64,000 nt of DNA, from NCBI RefSeq assembly GCF_900604345.1, contig NZ_LR026983.1, forward strand, positions 1,178,001-1,242,000. The letters are read 5' to 3'. Below, piece by piece: positions 8,674 to 18,113 of the stretch. The position numbers and the translations under genes are program-made. Position 1 is the stretch's first letter, and every line of letters starts with the position of its first letter. A model generated the notes under the pieces. It worked only from the letters and a program-made list of their open reading frames with translations, searched no databases and was not told the DNA's origin. Source of the stretch: Maliibacterium massiliense (GTDB lineage: Bacteria; Bacillota; Clostridia; Christensenellales; Maliibacteriaceae).

Positions 8674-9642
8674 CTACGCAAACATGGCTGCGATATAAGG
8701 CAGCACCGAAACAAGCGTCATGGCAAAGACTAGGATCATAGTCCAGATCAGGGGCATGGCCTCGTGCACGGTGAACTTGATCGGCGGCGCCAGGCGCGCC
8801 TCCGCCACGTAGGCCTGGTAGGTGGGCCGCGTCTCCCTGATAAAGCGGATCAAAAGCAGGATAAAGCCCACGATGCACACCACGGAAAACAGCAGCAACC
8901 CCACCAGTATGGCCAGCGAGCCCATAGCCAGCTGCATGGCGGCAGCCGGGTCGGCGGGCACAGTGTTGATCTGTATCATGGGCTGCAGCATCTTAAGGAT
9001 CACCATGGAATAGGCGTTATTGAAAAAATGCACCAGCACGCCCGCCCACAAATTGCCTGTGCGCAGCACCAGAAAACCGGCCAGAAAGCCCACCAGAAAG
9101 ACGGGCACCAGTTTTTCGATCTGCATGTGCATCAGTGCAAACACCGCGGAGCTTACCAGCAGCGCCGTGACGGGCCGGCTGGCGTAGGCGCGCATGAACA
9201 TGCCGCGGAAGGTGTATTCCTCCACCAGCGCGGGGATCACCGCGATGCACACAAGCAGCGCGGGCAGGCTGTAGTCAAGCAAATTGACCGCGCTTGCGGG
9301 CGCAGCCTGTGGGTAGCGCATCTGCATATACGACCAGAAGAGCGAATAGGGCAGCGAGGCCAGGATCGCCACCGGGTAAGCGGTGGCCGAGATGCCGATC
9401 ACCGTCCAGGTGCGCTTTGCGTCCATCTTCTGCACGCGCAGCGGCTTTTTCATGCACAGGCAAAAGAGCAGCGCGGGCACCAGAAAAAGCAGCACCTCCA
9501 TGCCGCCCGTCAGCCACAGCGACGAGGGCATGGGAAAGAACCGCGTCAACACGTGCCATACGCACAGCAGCAGCACCGAGATAAACACCAGGTAATTGGC
9601 CGCGCGCACGCCCAGCCGGTCGCGCAATAGCGCTGATTTCAT
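8674..9642 (-). CDS. CPBP family intramembrane metalloprotease
   Basis: A 322-residue polytopic membrane protein with about eight hydrophobic segments. The CPBP (CAAX protease/bacteriocin-processing) motifs are in order: EEYTFRG at 141-147, FALMHM with H172, and HFFNN with H205 and N208. The substrate is unknown; family members process peptides or confer bacteriocin immunity. The ATG overlaps the stop codon of the upstream metallo-beta-lactamase gene by four bases (ATGA), so the two are translationally coupled. Confidence 0.88.
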   Translation of the reverse strand: MKSALLRDRLGVRAANYLVFISVLLLCVWHVLTRFFPMPSSLWLTGGMEVLLFLVPALLFCLCMKKPLRVQKMDAKRTWTVIGISATAYPVAILASLPYSLFWSYMQMRYPQAAPASAVNLLDYSLPALLVCIAVIPALVEEYTFRGMFMRAYASRPVTALLVSSAVFALMHMQIEKLVPVFLVGFLAGFLVLRTGNLWAGVLVHFFNNAYSMVILKMLQPMIQINTVPADPAAAMQLAMGSLAILVGLLLFSVVCIVGFILLLIRFIRETRPTYQAYVAEARLAPPIKFTVHEAMPLIWTMILVFAMTLVSVLPYIAAMFA

Positions 9643-10475
9643 AGCCCCGCTCCAATCTGTGCACGGGCCAGCGCGGGCCGCTGGATATGCACCGGTTCAA
9701 TGGCGCCGTCGCGCCGCGTCATACACAGCAGCACGTCGCGCCCTGCCTCCATCCCCTCGCGCGCAAGCGCGGCCTGCACGGTCTTTAACGCCAGATCAGG
9801 GGTGTTGTTTTCCTTGCTTAAATGGCCCAGCATGCACACTTGCGTGCCGGTCTGCACCAGGCGCACGAGCGCCCTGCCCGCGTCCTCGTTGGAGAGGTGC
9901 CCCTTGTGCGAGAGGATGCGCTGCTTGAGCCTGTAGGGATAGCGTCCCTGCTCCAGCATACCGATATCGTGGTTGGCCTCCAGCACCAGGGCGTCCACCC
10001 CCTCCAGTGTGCGCATCAGCGCCCGGGAGATGTACCCCAAATCCGTGGCCACCGCAACGGTGACACCGCCGGCGTAAAACTGGTAGCCCACCGGCTGGGC
10101 CGCGTCATGGGAGATATCAAACGGCTGCACGTCGATGCCGCCGATGTAAAAATCCTGGTTGCCCGGAAGGTAGCGGCGGTTGGCCACGCCGATGCGGCCC
10201 ATCTTGCCCGCCATCGCCTGCCAGGTGCCCGCCGTGGCGTACACCGGGATATCGCACGTATCGGCCAGCACCGGGATGCCGCGCACATGGTCCACGTGCT
10301 CGTGCGTCACCACAATGGCGTCCAGGCGCGACGCGTCCGCGCCGATGCCCGCCATCTCCTGGCGGATGGACCGCGCAGACATCCCCGCATCCACCAGGAT
10401 GCTGGTGACGCCGTCGCTGACCAGCACGGCGTTGCCCGTCGAGCCGGAGAACAGCGGGCAGATGGTAAGACCCAT
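9639..10475 (-). CDS. metallo-beta-lactamase fold hydrolase, WalJ/YycJ type
   Basis: A 278-residue hydrolase with the signature H58-x-H60-x-D62-H63 (THEHVDH), an early FSGSTGNA segment and a late LGHLSKENN segment typical of the WalJ/YycJ family, proposed in other Firmicutes to act in DNA metabolism and cell-wall control. The usual walRK partners are not in this window. A GAGGTGA ribosome site lies nine bases before the ATG. It leads a minus-strand cluster CPBP-rlmH-tadA-zinc-ribbon protein. Confidence 0.85.
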   Translation of the reverse strand: MGLTICPLFSGSTGNAVLVSDGVTSILVDAGMSARSIRQEMAGIGADASRLDAIVVTHEHVDHVRGIPVLADTCDIPVYATAGTWQAMAGKMGRIGVANRRYLPGNQDFYIGGIDVQPFDISHDAAQPVGYQFYAGGVTVAVATDLGYISRALMRTLEGVDALVLEANHDIGMLEQGRYPYRLKQRILSHKGHLSNEDAGRALVRLVQTGTQVCMLGHLSKENNTPDLALKTVQAALAREGMEAGRDVLLCMTRRDGAIEPVHIQRPALARAQIGAGL

Positions 10476-10891
10476 AGCGATTGATCACCTCGTTTACCTG
10501 CGCCGCCGCAAAAGGGCGGGGCGTATGTTGCCTTCATTATACAATAAAAAGCGCCTGCTGTAACGCGCCGCCGCGCGAAAACTGCCCTGCGGGGCGCGGG
10601 CTCTGCGCGGATATCCGCACCGCGGCCACACCTGCATAGCGCCACGGTTTTGGAGCGCGGTCAAGCGCCGGCACCAGGTTCCCGATGAAAAGGCCTCCCC
10701 TCTACGCGCATCTGTACAGAGCTTCCTCGCGCCATGACGGGCGCGCCATCCTGCAAGCGCGCCTCCCATGTGCGCGGGCATAAAACCCCGCGCGCCAGGC
10801 CCCTGCCAGCCGGCGACAGATGCAATGGCCGCCCGCGCAATGCGCCGGTATCGGCGGGCTGGCCACGCTGCCATGCAAAAGCGGGGCAATG
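10476..10891. other. intergenic stretch, about 420 bases
   Basis: GC-rich sequence between the WalJ-like gene and the murA terminator. Frames open through it have no ribosome site and no recognisable protein features. An AT-rich patch near 10530-10555 could hold the promoter of the cluster read on the minus strand. Confidence 0.4.
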
Positions 10892-10932
10892 CAAAAAGCG
10901 CCCGCGCTCCCCCATACGGGAACGCGGGCGCG
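10892..10932 (-). terminator. intrinsic terminator of murA
   Basis: GCGCCCGCG and CGCGGGCGC arms around a 16-base loop, followed on the minus strand by TTTTT, eight bases past the murA stop. Confidence 0.85.
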
Positions 10933-10939
10933 CCGCCTT

Positions 10940-12214
10940 TCAGTCCATATCCAAATCGTCGGGCACGCGCTCAATATTGGCGCCCAGCTGGCGCAGCTTG
11001 CGCTCAAAGCACTCGTAGCCCCGGTCGATGTGGCGCAGCTTGCGCACGCGGGTCTCGCCGCGCGCCATCAGGCCCGCGATCACCAGCGCCGCGCCCGCGC
11101 GCAGATCCGTAGCCGCAACCGTGGTGCCGGTGAGCTGTTCAATGCCCTGCACCACCGCCACGCGGTCGGCGATGCGGATGTCCGCGCCCATGCGGATCAG
11201 CTCCTCCACGTATTTATAGCGCGACTCGTAGATGCTCTCGGTGATGATGCTGGTGCCCGCGCACGTGCTCAAAAACGCCACGATGGGCTGCTGCAAATCG
11301 GTGGGGAAGCCCGGATAGGGCAGGGTTTTGACGCTGACGGCGCGGGGACGCTTGTCCGCGCGCACCCGGATGTAGTCGTCCCCCTCCTCCACCGATACGC
11401 CCGACTCCATCAGCTTGGCGGTGAGCGCCTCCAGATGGGTGGGAATCACGTTTTTGACTGTGACATCCCCACGCGTAGCCGCCGCGGCGATCATCATGGT
11501 GCCTGTCTCGATCTGGTCGGGGATGATGGAATAATTACACCCGCGCAAATGCTCCACCCCGCGTATGCGGATGACGTCCGTGCCCGCGCCCTTGATGCGC
11601 GCGCCCATGGCGCCCAAAAAGTTGGCCAAATCCACGATATGCGGCTCCTTGGCCGCGTTGACGATGGTGGTGTTGCCCCTGGCGCGCACCGCCGAGAGCA
11701 TGATGTTGATGGTGGCCCCCACGCTGGCCACATCCAGGTACACCTCGCCGCCTGCGAGCGGGTCGGCTTTGACGCTGTAGCCGTCCAGCGTGCGCTCCAC
11801 CTCCGCGCCCATCGCCTGGAAACCCTTGATATGCTGGTCCATCGGGCGCAGGCCGATCTCACAGCCGCCCGGCATGCCCACCTCGGCCCGGCCGAAGCGG
11901 CCCAGCAGCACCCCCATCAGGTAATAGGAGGCGCGCATGCGCTTGACCTTTTCGTACGGCGCGCGCCAGTCGGTGACGCCGGTGGCGTCGATGCGCATGC
12001 GGTTGGGCGTCTCCATATGCACCTTGGCGCCCAGCGACTGCATGATATCCTGCAGCACCACCACATCGCGGATGTTGGGCAGGTTGTCGATGGTGCACAC
12101 GCCATCGCACAAAAGCGCCGCCGGCACAATCGCCACCGCCGCATTTTTGCCGCCGCTGATTTCCACGCTGCCGTGCAGAGGTTCCCCTCCGCGAATGATA
12201 AACATCTCTTCCAT
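10940..12214 (-). CDS. murA: UDP-N-acetylglucosamine 1-carboxyvinyltransferase
   Basis: First committed enzyme of peptidoglycan synthesis: transfers enolpyruvate from PEP to UDP-GlcNAc in the cytoplasm. The 424 residues include K23-N24 of the substrate site, the catalytic Cys loop (GMPGGCEIG, C118, the fosfomycin target), the LRPMDQHI segment and the late LRAGAALVIAGL helix. Length is normal. The ribosome site before the ATG is weak (AAGAGAT). A terminator follows directly, so it is probably transcribed alone or as the end of a short unit. Confidence 0.95.
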   Translation of the reverse strand: MEEMFIIRGGEPLHGSVEISGGKNAAVAIVPAALLCDGVCTIDNLPNIRDVVVLQDIMQSLGAKVHMETPNRMRIDATGVTDWRAPYEKVKRMRASYYLMGVLLGRFGRAEVGMPGGCEIGLRPMDQHIKGFQAMGAEVERTLDGYSVKADPLAGGEVYLDVASVGATINIMLSAVRARGNTTIVNAAKEPHIVDLANFLGAMGARIKGAGTDVIRIRGVEHLRGCNYSIIPDQIETGTMMIAAAATRGDVTVKNVIPTHLEALTAKLMESGVSVEEGDDYIRVRADKRPRAVSVKTLPYPGFPTDLQQPIVAFLSTCAGTSIITESIYESRYKYVEELIRMGADIRIADRVAVVQGIEQLTGTTVAATDLRAGAALVIAGLMARGETRVRKLRHIDRGYECFERKLRQLGANIERVPDDLDMD

Positions 12215-12372
12215 ATACCGCTATCTCTTGCCGGCGCCCTTGCCGGCTGCCTCCCTTACGAGGTTGTCATCTCCATGTACATCGCCCTGGCTGTCCCACG
12301 CGCACTGCGCAACAGGCGCACGTTTTTCTTAAACGGCGCGCCGCGGGCGCGTAAGATCAATGCTAAGTGTAA

Positions 12373-12412
12373 CATTCCCCGGACAGAATTGCAACGTTCC
12401 GTCCGGGGAATG
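12373..12412. terminator. long hairpin after the M23 gene
   Basis: CATTCCCCGGAC pairs with GTCCGGGGAATG, extended by GAA with TTC, around a short loop. The trailing T-run is weak on both strands, so it is either a poor terminator or an mRNA-stabilising 3' structure for the M23 gene that ends at 12452. Confidence 0.5.
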
Positions 12413-12451
12413 CCTGTGTACCTTTATATGGTTGTGTACGCTTTTGCCGCG

Positions 12452-14452
12452 TTACAGGTAGCTGGTCGGGTTGACGGCCGTGCCGTTGATGCGGATCTCA
12501 AAGTGGCAGTGGTTGCCGGTGGAGTCTCCGGTGGAGCCCACCTTTGCGATCTGCTGGCCCTGGGCGACCTGCTGGCCGACGGAGACCAGGTTTGCGGAGT
12601 TGTGCGCGTAGCGGGTGCGCACGCCGTTGCCGTGGTCGATCTCCACCATGTTGCCGTAGCCGCCGCCCCAGCCGCTGGTGGTGCGCACCACCGTGCCGGC
12701 TTTGGAGGCGTATACTGCGGTGCCCGCAGGCGCTGCGATGTCGATGCCGTAGTGAAAGCTACCCCAGCGGCTGCCGAAGCCGGAGGAGATGCTGCCGCCG
12801 CCCACCGGCCAGATAAAGCCGCTGGCGCTCGGGTTGTTGGAGGGCGGTTTGCTTGTGGCGTTGCCCGAGGAGCCGCCGCTGGGCTTGGACACGGGCTTCT
12901 GTTTGGTGCCCTTGAGGATGATCTTTGCGACGGGCTCGCGGGTGACGGTATCGGAAACCGTGGCGCGGCCCACCTCCACGTTGTTGATGTAGCTGACCGT
13001 CTCCACCAGCTGGCGTTCGCCCTCAGCGCCCTCTTGCTGCACCTTGGTCTCGCCCTCATAGAGGTTGGCGGAATCCTGCGTCTGTGTCTCAAAGGGCAGG
13101 GCGCTTACGGTGGTCACCTGCTTGGTGTAGGTGACGTTGACCAGGTTCTGCGGTTTGATCAGGTTCAGCGTCATACCGATATCCAGGTTGTCCGTGTTTG
13201 CGATGGCCGCGTTGGCCGCACGCAGATCGGCAACCGTCAGGTTGTTGTCCTTGGCGATCTGCGAGATGGTGTCGCCGCTCTTGACCGTGTAGGGCACGAC
13301 CTTGTCCACACCCGTGGTGAGCAGCTGGAGCGCTTCCTCCTTGCTCTTGAGCATGGCGTAGTTGATGTCGCGCTCCTCGATGGCGACCTTTTCGGCAAAC
13401 TGCACGTCCGCGTTGCCCTCCAGCGCGTAGGGCGCTTTGACCTGGGCGAGCACCCATTCAGCCTCGTCCTTGGAGGAGACGGCAACCGCGGCCAGGCCGT
13501 CCACCATCAGCACGGTGGCGTGCACCTGTACGTCGATGTTCTTGCGCACCGCGTTGCCCACATCCTCGGGCGCGGCGATGAAGCGCGGGTCTACGAGCTT
13601 TTCCTCCAGCACAAGCTGCTGCTTGTTGAGCACGTCCACGCCGTATTCCTGGCTTAAGTCCGCATAGATGCCATCGACGATGCCCTCAAGCTCCTCGCCG
13701 TCGGCAACGGTGCCCACCGGAATGCCGTCAAAGTAGACGGCCTTTGCCTGCACCAGGTTCTTGGTGGGATCGGTCAGCTCCTTGCCGGCCCAAAGGCCGC
13801 CGGCAAGCAGGGCCACCAGCACCAGCATGGACGCCGCCGTCATGGCGACGCGCCGCGCTACGCTGCGTTTGGGACGGATGCTGCGGCGTTTGCCGCCGCG
13901 CGTCTTCTGGCCTTTGGGGCTTCTGCGGGCGATCTCGCCGCGCAGCCGGTCGATCTCCGATACGCCGTAGCGCGCGTGCGCCAGCGGCACATCCTCCTCC
14001 TCATCGATGTCCACGATATATTCCGTGTCGTCCTCGTCCTCGATGGTGACGACGTATTCCTCCGCTTCATCGGCGCCAGCGTCCACATCCACGATGTACT
14101 CCGCTTCATCGGACGCAACCGTCGTCTGCGCAGGCTCGTCCACCGCCAGCAGCGCGTCCAGCGCCGCATCGTCCAGGCGCATGTTTTGCGCGATGGGCAT
14201 CTCCTGGGCCAGCGACAGCTCCGCGTCGTCCTGCAGGTCGATCGCCGCCTGCAGCGCGTCCACATCGTCGCACGCCTGGGTCACCGGCGCGCGCATGTGC
14301 GCCTCCTGCCCGCGCGCCGCATCCGGCGCAGCATCCATATACAACAGCGCGTCGACGCGCCGCTCACGCGTGCTTCCGGAGCGTGCCACCCCTTTGCGCT
14401 TATGCGTCCGGCGCATGCTGCGCCGAAAATCGTCTCTACCGAAGTTTGCCAT
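12452..14452 (-). CDS. membrane-anchored M23 peptidase with LysM and G5 domains
   Basis: Predicted cell-wall hydrolase of 666 residues. Order: basic N-terminus, long acidic cytoplasmic region (about 60-165) with three related motifs (EYIVDVD, EYVVTIED, EYIVDIDE), one membrane segment (203-223), an extracellular region, LysM (387-432), G5 (about 440-516), a Ser/Pro linker and a C-terminal M23 domain (567-660). Zinc and catalytic residues are H567, D571, H617, H648 and H650. LysM and G5 suggest wall binding. The layout recalls sporulation or division endopeptidases of Clostridia, but the acidic cytoplasmic tail is unusual. AGGGAG lies about 12 bases before the ATG. Confidence 0.88.
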   Translation of the reverse strand: MANFGRDDFRRSMRRTHKRKGVARSGSTRERRVDALLYMDAAPDAARGQEAHMRAPVTQACDDVDALQAAIDLQDDAELSLAQEMPIAQNMRLDDAALDALLAVDEPAQTTVASDEAEYIVDVDAGADEAEEYVVTIEDEDDTEYIVDIDEEEDVPLAHARYGVSEIDRLRGEIARRSPKGQKTRGGKRRSIRPKRSVARRVAMTAASMLVLVALLAGGLWAGKELTDPTKNLVQAKAVYFDGIPVGTVADGEELEGIVDGIYADLSQEYGVDVLNKQQLVLEEKLVDPRFIAAPEDVGNAVRKNIDVQVHATVLMVDGLAAVAVSSKDEAEWVLAQVKAPYALEGNADVQFAEKVAIEERDINYAMLKSKEEALQLLTTGVDKVVPYTVKSGDTISQIAKDNNLTVADLRAANAAIANTDNLDIGMTLNLIKPQNLVNVTYTKQVTTVSALPFETQTQDSANLYEGETKVQQEGAEGERQLVETVSYINNVEVGRATVSDTVTREPVAKIILKGTKQKPVSKPSGGSSGNATSKPPSNNPSASGFIWPVGGGSISSGFGSRWGSFHYGIDIAAPAGTAVYASKAGTVVRTTSGWGGGYGNMVEIDHGNGVRTRYAHNSANLVSVGQQVAQGQQIAKVGSTGDSTGNHCHFEIRINGTAVNPTSYL

Positions 14453-14499
14453 AGACTGATCTGTCTCCCTTCGTCCATTAGGCTGTATCTTGCGCGCCG

Positions 14500-16062
14500 T
14501 CAGGCGGCCTGGCCGCCCACCTGCCCCGTGCGCAGCCTGCTGCGCACGCTCGGCGCCATGTCCCTGCCCGCCGCCTCCTGCAAGGCGTCATACAGGTTCT
14601 GGGGCGTCGCATTTTGATAGCGCATGCGCGCAAAGTAGATGCGCAGCGCCTCTTTGAACGTTTCCTCGCCCATTTCCCGCTCCACGTCGCGCCACAGCAG
14701 CGCCCCCTTGCTGTAGACCAGCGCGGAGTAGACGTAGTTGTTGGGATAGGACGTAATGGCCAAATCCACCGCATCGTCCGGCACGCGCGGCCCCAGCCGC
14801 CCCGCCAGATAGAGGTTCTCAGCCATGTTGACTTCCTGCACCCACATCGCGCTTTCGCGCTGCTGCCCATAGCGCAGGCGGTAGTAGAGCACCGTGCTGT
14901 ACTGGGTGAGCGCCTCGTCCAGCCACGGGGCACGCACCTCGTCGCTGCCCACCAGCTGGTACCACCATTGGTGCGCCACCTCGTGGGCCACCACGGTTTC
15001 AAGCGTCTGCGCGTAGCGGCTCTGGTAGAGCATCTCGTCGATCTGCACCAGGTTGGGGTACTCCATCCCACCGATGAAAAAGTCGCTCTGCACCACCGAC
15101 AGCTGCCGGTAGGGATACGCGCCGAAGCGCTCCGAGAAGAGCGCAAGCGCGCTTGCCGCCACATCCAGCGCGCGCTGCGTGCCATCCAAATCCCATCCGT
15201 AGGACTGGACCAGCACGTCCCCCACCTGCTTGGTGTAGAGGCGCATCTGGTCAGAGGCGATCAAAACAAAATCGCGCACCGCGTTTGCCGCAATCTGGCG
15301 GTAGGTGACGCCATCGCTGGTCTGCTCGGCGACGCAGTCCCCGCTTGTAGCCAGCGTGTAGGCGGCGGGCGCGGCGATGCACACGCGAAAGTCCGCCATC
15401 TCGCTGTAGAAGGGATCGCCCACGCTTGCGTAATCATCCGCGCGCCACGCCCCGTTCTCGTACACCGAAACCATGGGGTAGGCCTGCGCCAGGTCAAACG
15501 TGCGCGCGCCGTAGCCGAAGCGGCCGTAGCAGTTGGGAATGCGCACCGTGTAGTCGATGCGCAGCGCGCTGCGTCCGCCCGATTCCAGCGGCGCGGGCAG
15601 CTGCACGTACATCATCTGGGGGCGCTCCCCCGCTCCATAGGTAACCGCAAGCGGGTTGCCCGCCTCGTCGCACACGCGCTGGATATCGATGTACCCGGGG
15701 GAAAAGCCGTCCGGATACGCAAGCGTCCATTCCTCCGGCGCAAAGGGAGCGGTATCCTTTTGCGCAAATGCGTTGGGATACAGGTGCAGCCCGATATCCG
15801 CAAGCACGCTTTGGGTTGTATTGAAAAAGTCCAGCCGCATCTGCCCGGTGAGCGTGCGCGCGTTCGGATCAAAGATCAGATCCAGCTCGTAGCGCGTCAG
15901 TTCCTCGGGCGCCCCCTCGGGGCGAAAGTCCGCCTGCGCGCGCCGGGGCGCCTGCGCAGGGACGGCCGCCACGGCAGTGATCACAACCGCTAAAAGCACA
16001 ATCACGCCAATGGCTAGGGCAATGGTTCTGGCCTTTTTGGTGCCGGAAAGGATACTTCGCAT
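14500..16062 (-). CDS. M1 family metallopeptidase, membrane-anchored
   Basis: Gluzincin aminopeptidase-like protein of 520 residues. It has an N-terminal membrane segment (about 12-35) and then the M1 fold: GGMEYP exopeptidase motif at 331-336, zinc motif H360-E361-xx-H364 and the second glutamate E383 in WLDEALTQY. It is shorter than full aminopeptidase N, lacking the large C-terminal domain. Substrate unknown; it probably trims peptides outside the cell. The start was chosen at the ATG behind AAAGGTGG; an upstream in-frame ATG overlaps the promoter -10 box and so cannot lie in the transcript. Confidence 0.88.
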   Translation of the reverse strand: MRSILSGTKKARTIALAIGVIVLLAVVITAVAAVPAQAPRRAQADFRPEGAPEELTRYELDLIFDPNARTLTGQMRLDFFNTTQSVLADIGLHLYPNAFAQKDTAPFAPEEWTLAYPDGFSPGYIDIQRVCDEAGNPLAVTYGAGERPQMMYVQLPAPLESGGRSALRIDYTVRIPNCYGRFGYGARTFDLAQAYPMVSVYENGAWRADDYASVGDPFYSEMADFRVCIAAPAAYTLATSGDCVAEQTSDGVTYRQIAANAVRDFVLIASDQMRLYTKQVGDVLVQSYGWDLDGTQRALDVAASALALFSERFGAYPYRQLSVVQSDFFIGGMEYPNLVQIDEMLYQSRYAQTLETVVAHEVAHQWWYQLVGSDEVRAPWLDEALTQYSTVLYYRLRYGQQRESAMWVQEVNMAENLYLAGRLGPRVPDDAVDLAITSYPNNYVYSALVYSKGALLWRDVEREMGEETFKEALRIYFARMRYQNATPQNLYDALQEAAGRDMAPSVRSRLRTGQVGGQAA

Positions 16063-16090
16063 GGATCGTTCCCACCTTTGCCTTACGAAC

Positions 16091-16119
16091 ATTATAAAAT
16101 TGTTACAAAACTATTACAA
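16091..16119 (-). promoter_or_regulatory. promoter of the M1 peptidase gene
   Basis: Minus strand: TTGTAA, 17-base spacer, TATAAT. It lies about 30 bases before the start codon and excludes a longer N-terminus for the peptidase. Confidence 0.75.
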
Positions 16120-16381
16120 GCCTTTTTTCACAAAAAGTTTGTTTCGACGGTATTTATTTGTATGCGCAGGCGGGGTTTTCCATGTTATTTTTATAAAATA
16201 CACGGCTTTGTCCCCGATTATGCGGACGTTTGACGAAGTTTTAACACACGATATGCAAAAACGTTGCGCCTTTTCCGGCGGGGGAAACAAAAAACAATTA
16301 TTACAACATCTTGTAGTTTTACGCTGCGGCAAACAAGAAATACCACTATCCATGGATATCCCCGTGCGCAGGCGGGGCTGC

Positions 16382-16412
16382 GCAGGCGTGCGCGCGGCGC
16401 GCGCACGCCTGC
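16382..16412. repeat. perfect 14-bp hairpin
   Basis: GCAGGCGTGCGCGC and its exact reverse complement around a GGC loop, with no T-run. It sits in the roughly 325-base gap between the divergent M1 peptidase and DnaD promoters. The rest of that gap holds AT-rich sequence without a gene. Confidence 0.6.
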
Positions 16413-16444
16413 CATATATTGCCATGCACGCGTACAAAGACCGG

Positions 16445-16473
16445 TTGCTGCGCGCCGCCGGTTTGATTATAAT
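16445..16473 (+). promoter_or_regulatory. promoter of the DnaD/DnaC-like pair
   Basis: TTGCTG, 17-base spacer, TATAAT; the start codon is about 70 bases downstream. Confidence 0.65.
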
Positions 16474-16544
16474 GAAACCACGCCCGCTTATGCGCGCGGG
16501 CGTCTGTATGATGTGCCTATATATAAGGAAGGAACTGCTGCTTC

Positions 16545-18017
16545 ATGGGGTTTTGCTCGTTTGCGCAAAAGGATACGATCTTCGGCGTGACGCCGCTGGA
16601 CAATCTGTTTATTGAGGAATACATGCCCAGCGCCCCCGGCGGGGCGGTCAAGGTGTACCTCTACGGGCTGAAGATGTGCCTCTACCCCCACGGCGCGCCC
16701 GGGACGCTGGAGGACTTTGCCCGCGCGCTGGGCATGGACGCGCCCGAGGCGTTGCACCATCTGGAGTACTGGCAGCAGCAGGGGCTGCTGCGTATCGACG
16801 CCACCGAGCCGCTTAGGGTATCCTTCTATCCGCTGCAGCAGGGCGCGCCTGCGCCTCCGCGCGAAGCTTGCCCCACGCGCTACATGCAGTTTAACAGCGA
16901 CGCCCAGGCCCTCTTTAAGGGCCGGATGCTCACGCCGGCGGAGTGCGCTGTGATGCACGGCTGGATGGACAACCTGGGCTTTACGCCCGCGGGCGTGTTG
17001 ATGCTGCTCTCCTACGCAATCGGCCGCAAGGATATCCGTGTGAGCGTCAAATACATTGACGCCATCGCCACCGACTGGGCCGAGCGGGGGCTCAAGGATG
17101 TCGATGAGATCGAGCACTACCTGGAGCAGGAGGAGCTGGGCCGCTCAGGCGCCATGGCCACACTGCGTGCGCTGGGCATCCACGACCGCCTGCCCAGCGC
17201 CGCGGAAATGGACCTTTACCGCAAGTGGAGCGTGCAGTGGCGCTTCCCGCAGGAGAGCATCCGCCTGGCCTGCGGGCAGACCACCGCCATCTCCCGGCCC
17301 AACATGAAGTACGTCGACAAGGTGCTAGGCACCCTCCAGCAGGCCGGCGCGCTGCTGCCAGAGGACGTGCAGGCATTCTTCCGCGCGCGCAAGGAGGACC
17401 GGGAAAACCTCAAGGAGGTGCTGCGCCAGCTGGGCAACCGCAGCGCGGTGACCCCCACCTTAAGCCAGATGTACATCCAGTGGACGGAAAGCTGGCGCTT
17501 TGCGCCCGCATCGGTGCTGTTGGCCGCGCAGCAGGCGGCGGCCAGCGGCCACCACAAGATTGACGATCTGGAGCGCCTGCTGGGTTACTGGCACCAGTTG
17601 AATCTGCACCTGCCGGCGGAGATTCAGGCGCATTTGGACGCGGTGCGCGCCCGAAGCAGCGAGATGCAGCTGATCATGCAGCGGGCGGGCATCAGCGGCA
17701 AGCCGGGCGAATCCCACCGCCGCTATCTCGCCCAGTGGACGGACGCCTGGCACATGGACTTTGAGGTGATCCTGCTTGCGGCGGACTACGCCAGCAAGAA
17801 CACCCGCCCCATGGACAAAATCCGTTACATGGACCGGCTGCTGGACGACTGGCACCAAAAAGGCGTGGCCACCGTGGCGGAGGCAGCGCGCGCCCACGAG
17901 GCGTTTTTGTCCGGCCAGGCGGGCGCATCCGCCCGCTCCGGACCCGCCAAGCAGCTCGACGGTATGCGCTACGAGCAGCGCGGCGACTCGCTGGAGGACA
18001 TCTACTATGATCTATAA
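16545..18017 (+). CDS. DnaD domain replication protein
   Basis: A 490-residue primosome-type protein. The N-terminal part (to about 120) looks like the winged-helix region of DnaD/DnaB proteins. After it come several alpha-helical DnaD-like (DnaB_2) repeats, visible as recurring segments with an aromatic YRKWSVQW, YIQWTESW or YLAQWTDAW core near 226, 308 and 400, each followed by an LL.YW or LLDDWH helix. In Firmicutes such proteins help load the replicative helicase. The next gene is a DnaC-like ATPase, supporting the role. A GGAAGGA site precedes the ATG. Confidence 0.85.
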   Translation: MGFCSFAQKDTIFGVTPLDNLFIEEYMPSAPGGAVKVYLYGLKMCLYPHGAPGTLEDFARALGMDAPEALHHLEYWQQQGLLRIDATEPLRVSFYPLQQGAPAPPREACPTRYMQFNSDAQALFKGRMLTPAECAVMHGWMDNLGFTPAGVLMLLSYAIGRKDIRVSVKYIDAIATDWAERGLKDVDEIEHYLEQEELGRSGAMATLRALGIHDRLPSAAEMDLYRKWSVQWRFPQESIRLACGQTTAISRPNMKYVDKVLGTLQQAGALLPEDVQAFFRARKEDRENLKEVLRQLGNRSAVTPTLSQMYIQWTESWRFAPASVLLAAQQAAASGHHKIDDLERLLGYWHQLNLHLPAEIQAHLDAVRARSSEMQLIMQRAGISGKPGESHRRYLAQWTDAWHMDFEVILLAADYASKNTRPMDKIRYMDRLLDDWHQKGVATVAEAARAHEAFLSGQAGASARSGPAKQLDGMRYEQRGDSLEDIYYDL

Positions 18018-18113
18018 CCGGCGCCCCGTCTACGCCAAACCCGGTATTGCGCTGCCGATGCGGCATTGCGCTTGCCCGTTTTACAGAGATGACCGATAAA
18101 GGAGGTTTTCGCC

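Noticed and set aside
10820..13657. A 945-codon plus-strand frame
   Set aside because: It is antisense to murA and the M23 gene, His/Arg/Ala-rich as expected from GC-rich shadow frames.
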